64,000 nt of DNA from JBASEY01 sp964404285 (GTDB lineage Bacteria > CSSED10-310), in NCBI GenBank assembly GCA_964404285.1, contig CAYOJK010000001.1, forward strand, positions 372,001 to 436,000. Direction: 5' to 3'. The notes below the pieces were generated by a model, which saw only the letters and a list, made by a program, of their open reading frames with translations, ran no database searches and was not told the origin of the DNA. A program made the position numbers and the translations under genes. Shown here piece by piece: positions 63,698 to 64,000 of this stretch (the stretch's first letter is position 1; each line of letters starts with the position of its first letter).

Positions 63698-64000
63698 ATG
63701 AAAAGCCATGCATTGATTGTTGTATTTATCTTGATGATATGTATCTCAGGTTGTGAAACCCGTCCTGAACACCCCAAAATGTTGGAACAATGGCGTTCTC
63801 TTGACAGCAGCGGCTTAGCCGAAGTCAGACATCTGTTGTATATTCCGGAAACCCAATCCATTTTAGCGGGCGGTATTCCAAAAGAAAATATGGCGGGGAT
63901 AGCCAAATATGATTTATCACTAGCGGATTGGAGTACTTCATCCGATGAAGAAACATTGGATCGGCAGGTTTCCTGGATAAGCAAAGAAAGTGATAGTATA
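63698..64000 (+). CDS. Lipoprotein, C-terminus beyond the window
   Basis: The first 101 codons of an exported lipoprotein are visible. The lipobox is ISGC with Cys19 after a hydrophobic signal. The mature part starts with a charged stretch and then LLYIPETQSILAGGIP, which resembles a beta-propeller strand, and AGIAKYDLS. AAGGGAG precedes the ATG at 63698. The opposite strand also stays open here but has no ribosome site or signal-like sequence. Confidence 0.75.
   Translation, partial: MKSHALIVVFILMICISGCETRPEHPKMLEQWRSLDSSGLAEVRHLLYIPETQSILAGGIPKENMAGIAKYDLSLADWSTSSDEETLDRQVSWISKESDSI

Noticed and set aside
63682..63984. Open frame on the minus strand near the right edge
   Set aside because: The plus strand holds a lipoprotein start with ribosome site, signal sequence and lipobox over the same bases, while the minus frame has none of these.
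1..64000. tRNA, rRNA, CRISPR, insertion sequences, prophage or integron parts
   Set aside because: I read all gaps on both strands and saw no tRNA arms, spaced repeats, transposase, integrase or phage genes.

Overview
The window is a gene-dense stretch of a bacterial chromosome with rather low G+C by eye. The organism is a diderm: it has LptD, RlpA, several lipoproteins with clean lipoboxes and a Bat/MoxR cluster. Secreted proteins with Pro/Thr linkers, a dockerin and LVIVD-type propellers, together with a B12-dependent class II ribonucleotide reductase, fit an anaerobic or microaerophilic, probably uncultivated lineage. The phylum cannot be fixed from the sequence alone. I see no tRNA, rRNA, CRISPR array, insertion sequence, integrase or prophage gene. 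Starts are mostly ATG with good Shine-Dalgarno (SD) sites; several genes use GTG or TTG.

Layout. 1-5335 (minus): a peptidyl-prolyl isomerase, then MoxR ATPase, DUF58, a BatD-like protein, BatA and the start of BatB, mostly joined by 4-nt overlaps. 5501-5992: a CarD-type regulator with its own sigma-70-like promoter, diverging from a sigma-54-like promoter that drives an unusual receiver-plus-histidine-helix protein (6321) and a TudS-like DUF523/DUF1722 protein. 8054-11388 (minus): an LVIVD-propeller lipoprotein translationally coupled to a radical SAM protein with reversed domain order. 11577-16371: a DedA protein, a GAF-GAF-SpoIIE phosphatase and a GT-C membrane glycosyltransferase. 16671-23160 (minus): a cupin, a long transketolase, a cobalamin-type radical SAM protein, a secreted beta-helix protein and an FAD oxidoreductase. 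23356-26517: a GGDEF-NTPase-TPR signalling protein.

26703-31260: an NrnA-like phosphoesterase, an arylsulfotransferase-like secreted protein, and nrdJ, whose 3' end overlaps the sulfotransferase gene tail to tail. 31372-37793 (minus): one long housekeeping operon (NAT-like acetyltransferase, DUF4416, trxA, accD, lptD, pyrK, rlpA). 37964-41787 (plus): a degenerate receiver with two DUF4388 domains coupled to malQ. 41794-45179: an HD phosphohydrolase, a small transaldolase, an internally duplicated membrane protein and a TIM-barrel isomerase. 45337-50970 (plus): a lipoprotein with twin W-x-D motifs, alr, a GT-C protein, a DUF4177-like protein and a cysteine desulfurase. 51057-54381 (minus): a small lipoprotein, a GT-C protein and a PHP phosphoesterase. 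54506-58453: an M29-like aminopeptidase, converging with an operon for a small membrane protein, a second cysteine desulfurase-like enzyme, DUF3343 and an aspartate aminotransferase. 58676-64000: a tandem-ThyX protein, two secreted proteins (one an M14 carboxypeptidase with dockerin) and a lipoprotein cut off by the window end.

How the genes work together. Most of the window is housekeeping: envelope assembly, nucleotide supply, sugar phosphates and amino acids. The accessory interest lies in four signalling proteins of unusual design, two unusual radical SAM enzymes, a split-motif tandem ThyX, a probable sulfur or selenium trafficking operon, and several intergenic RNA hairpins.
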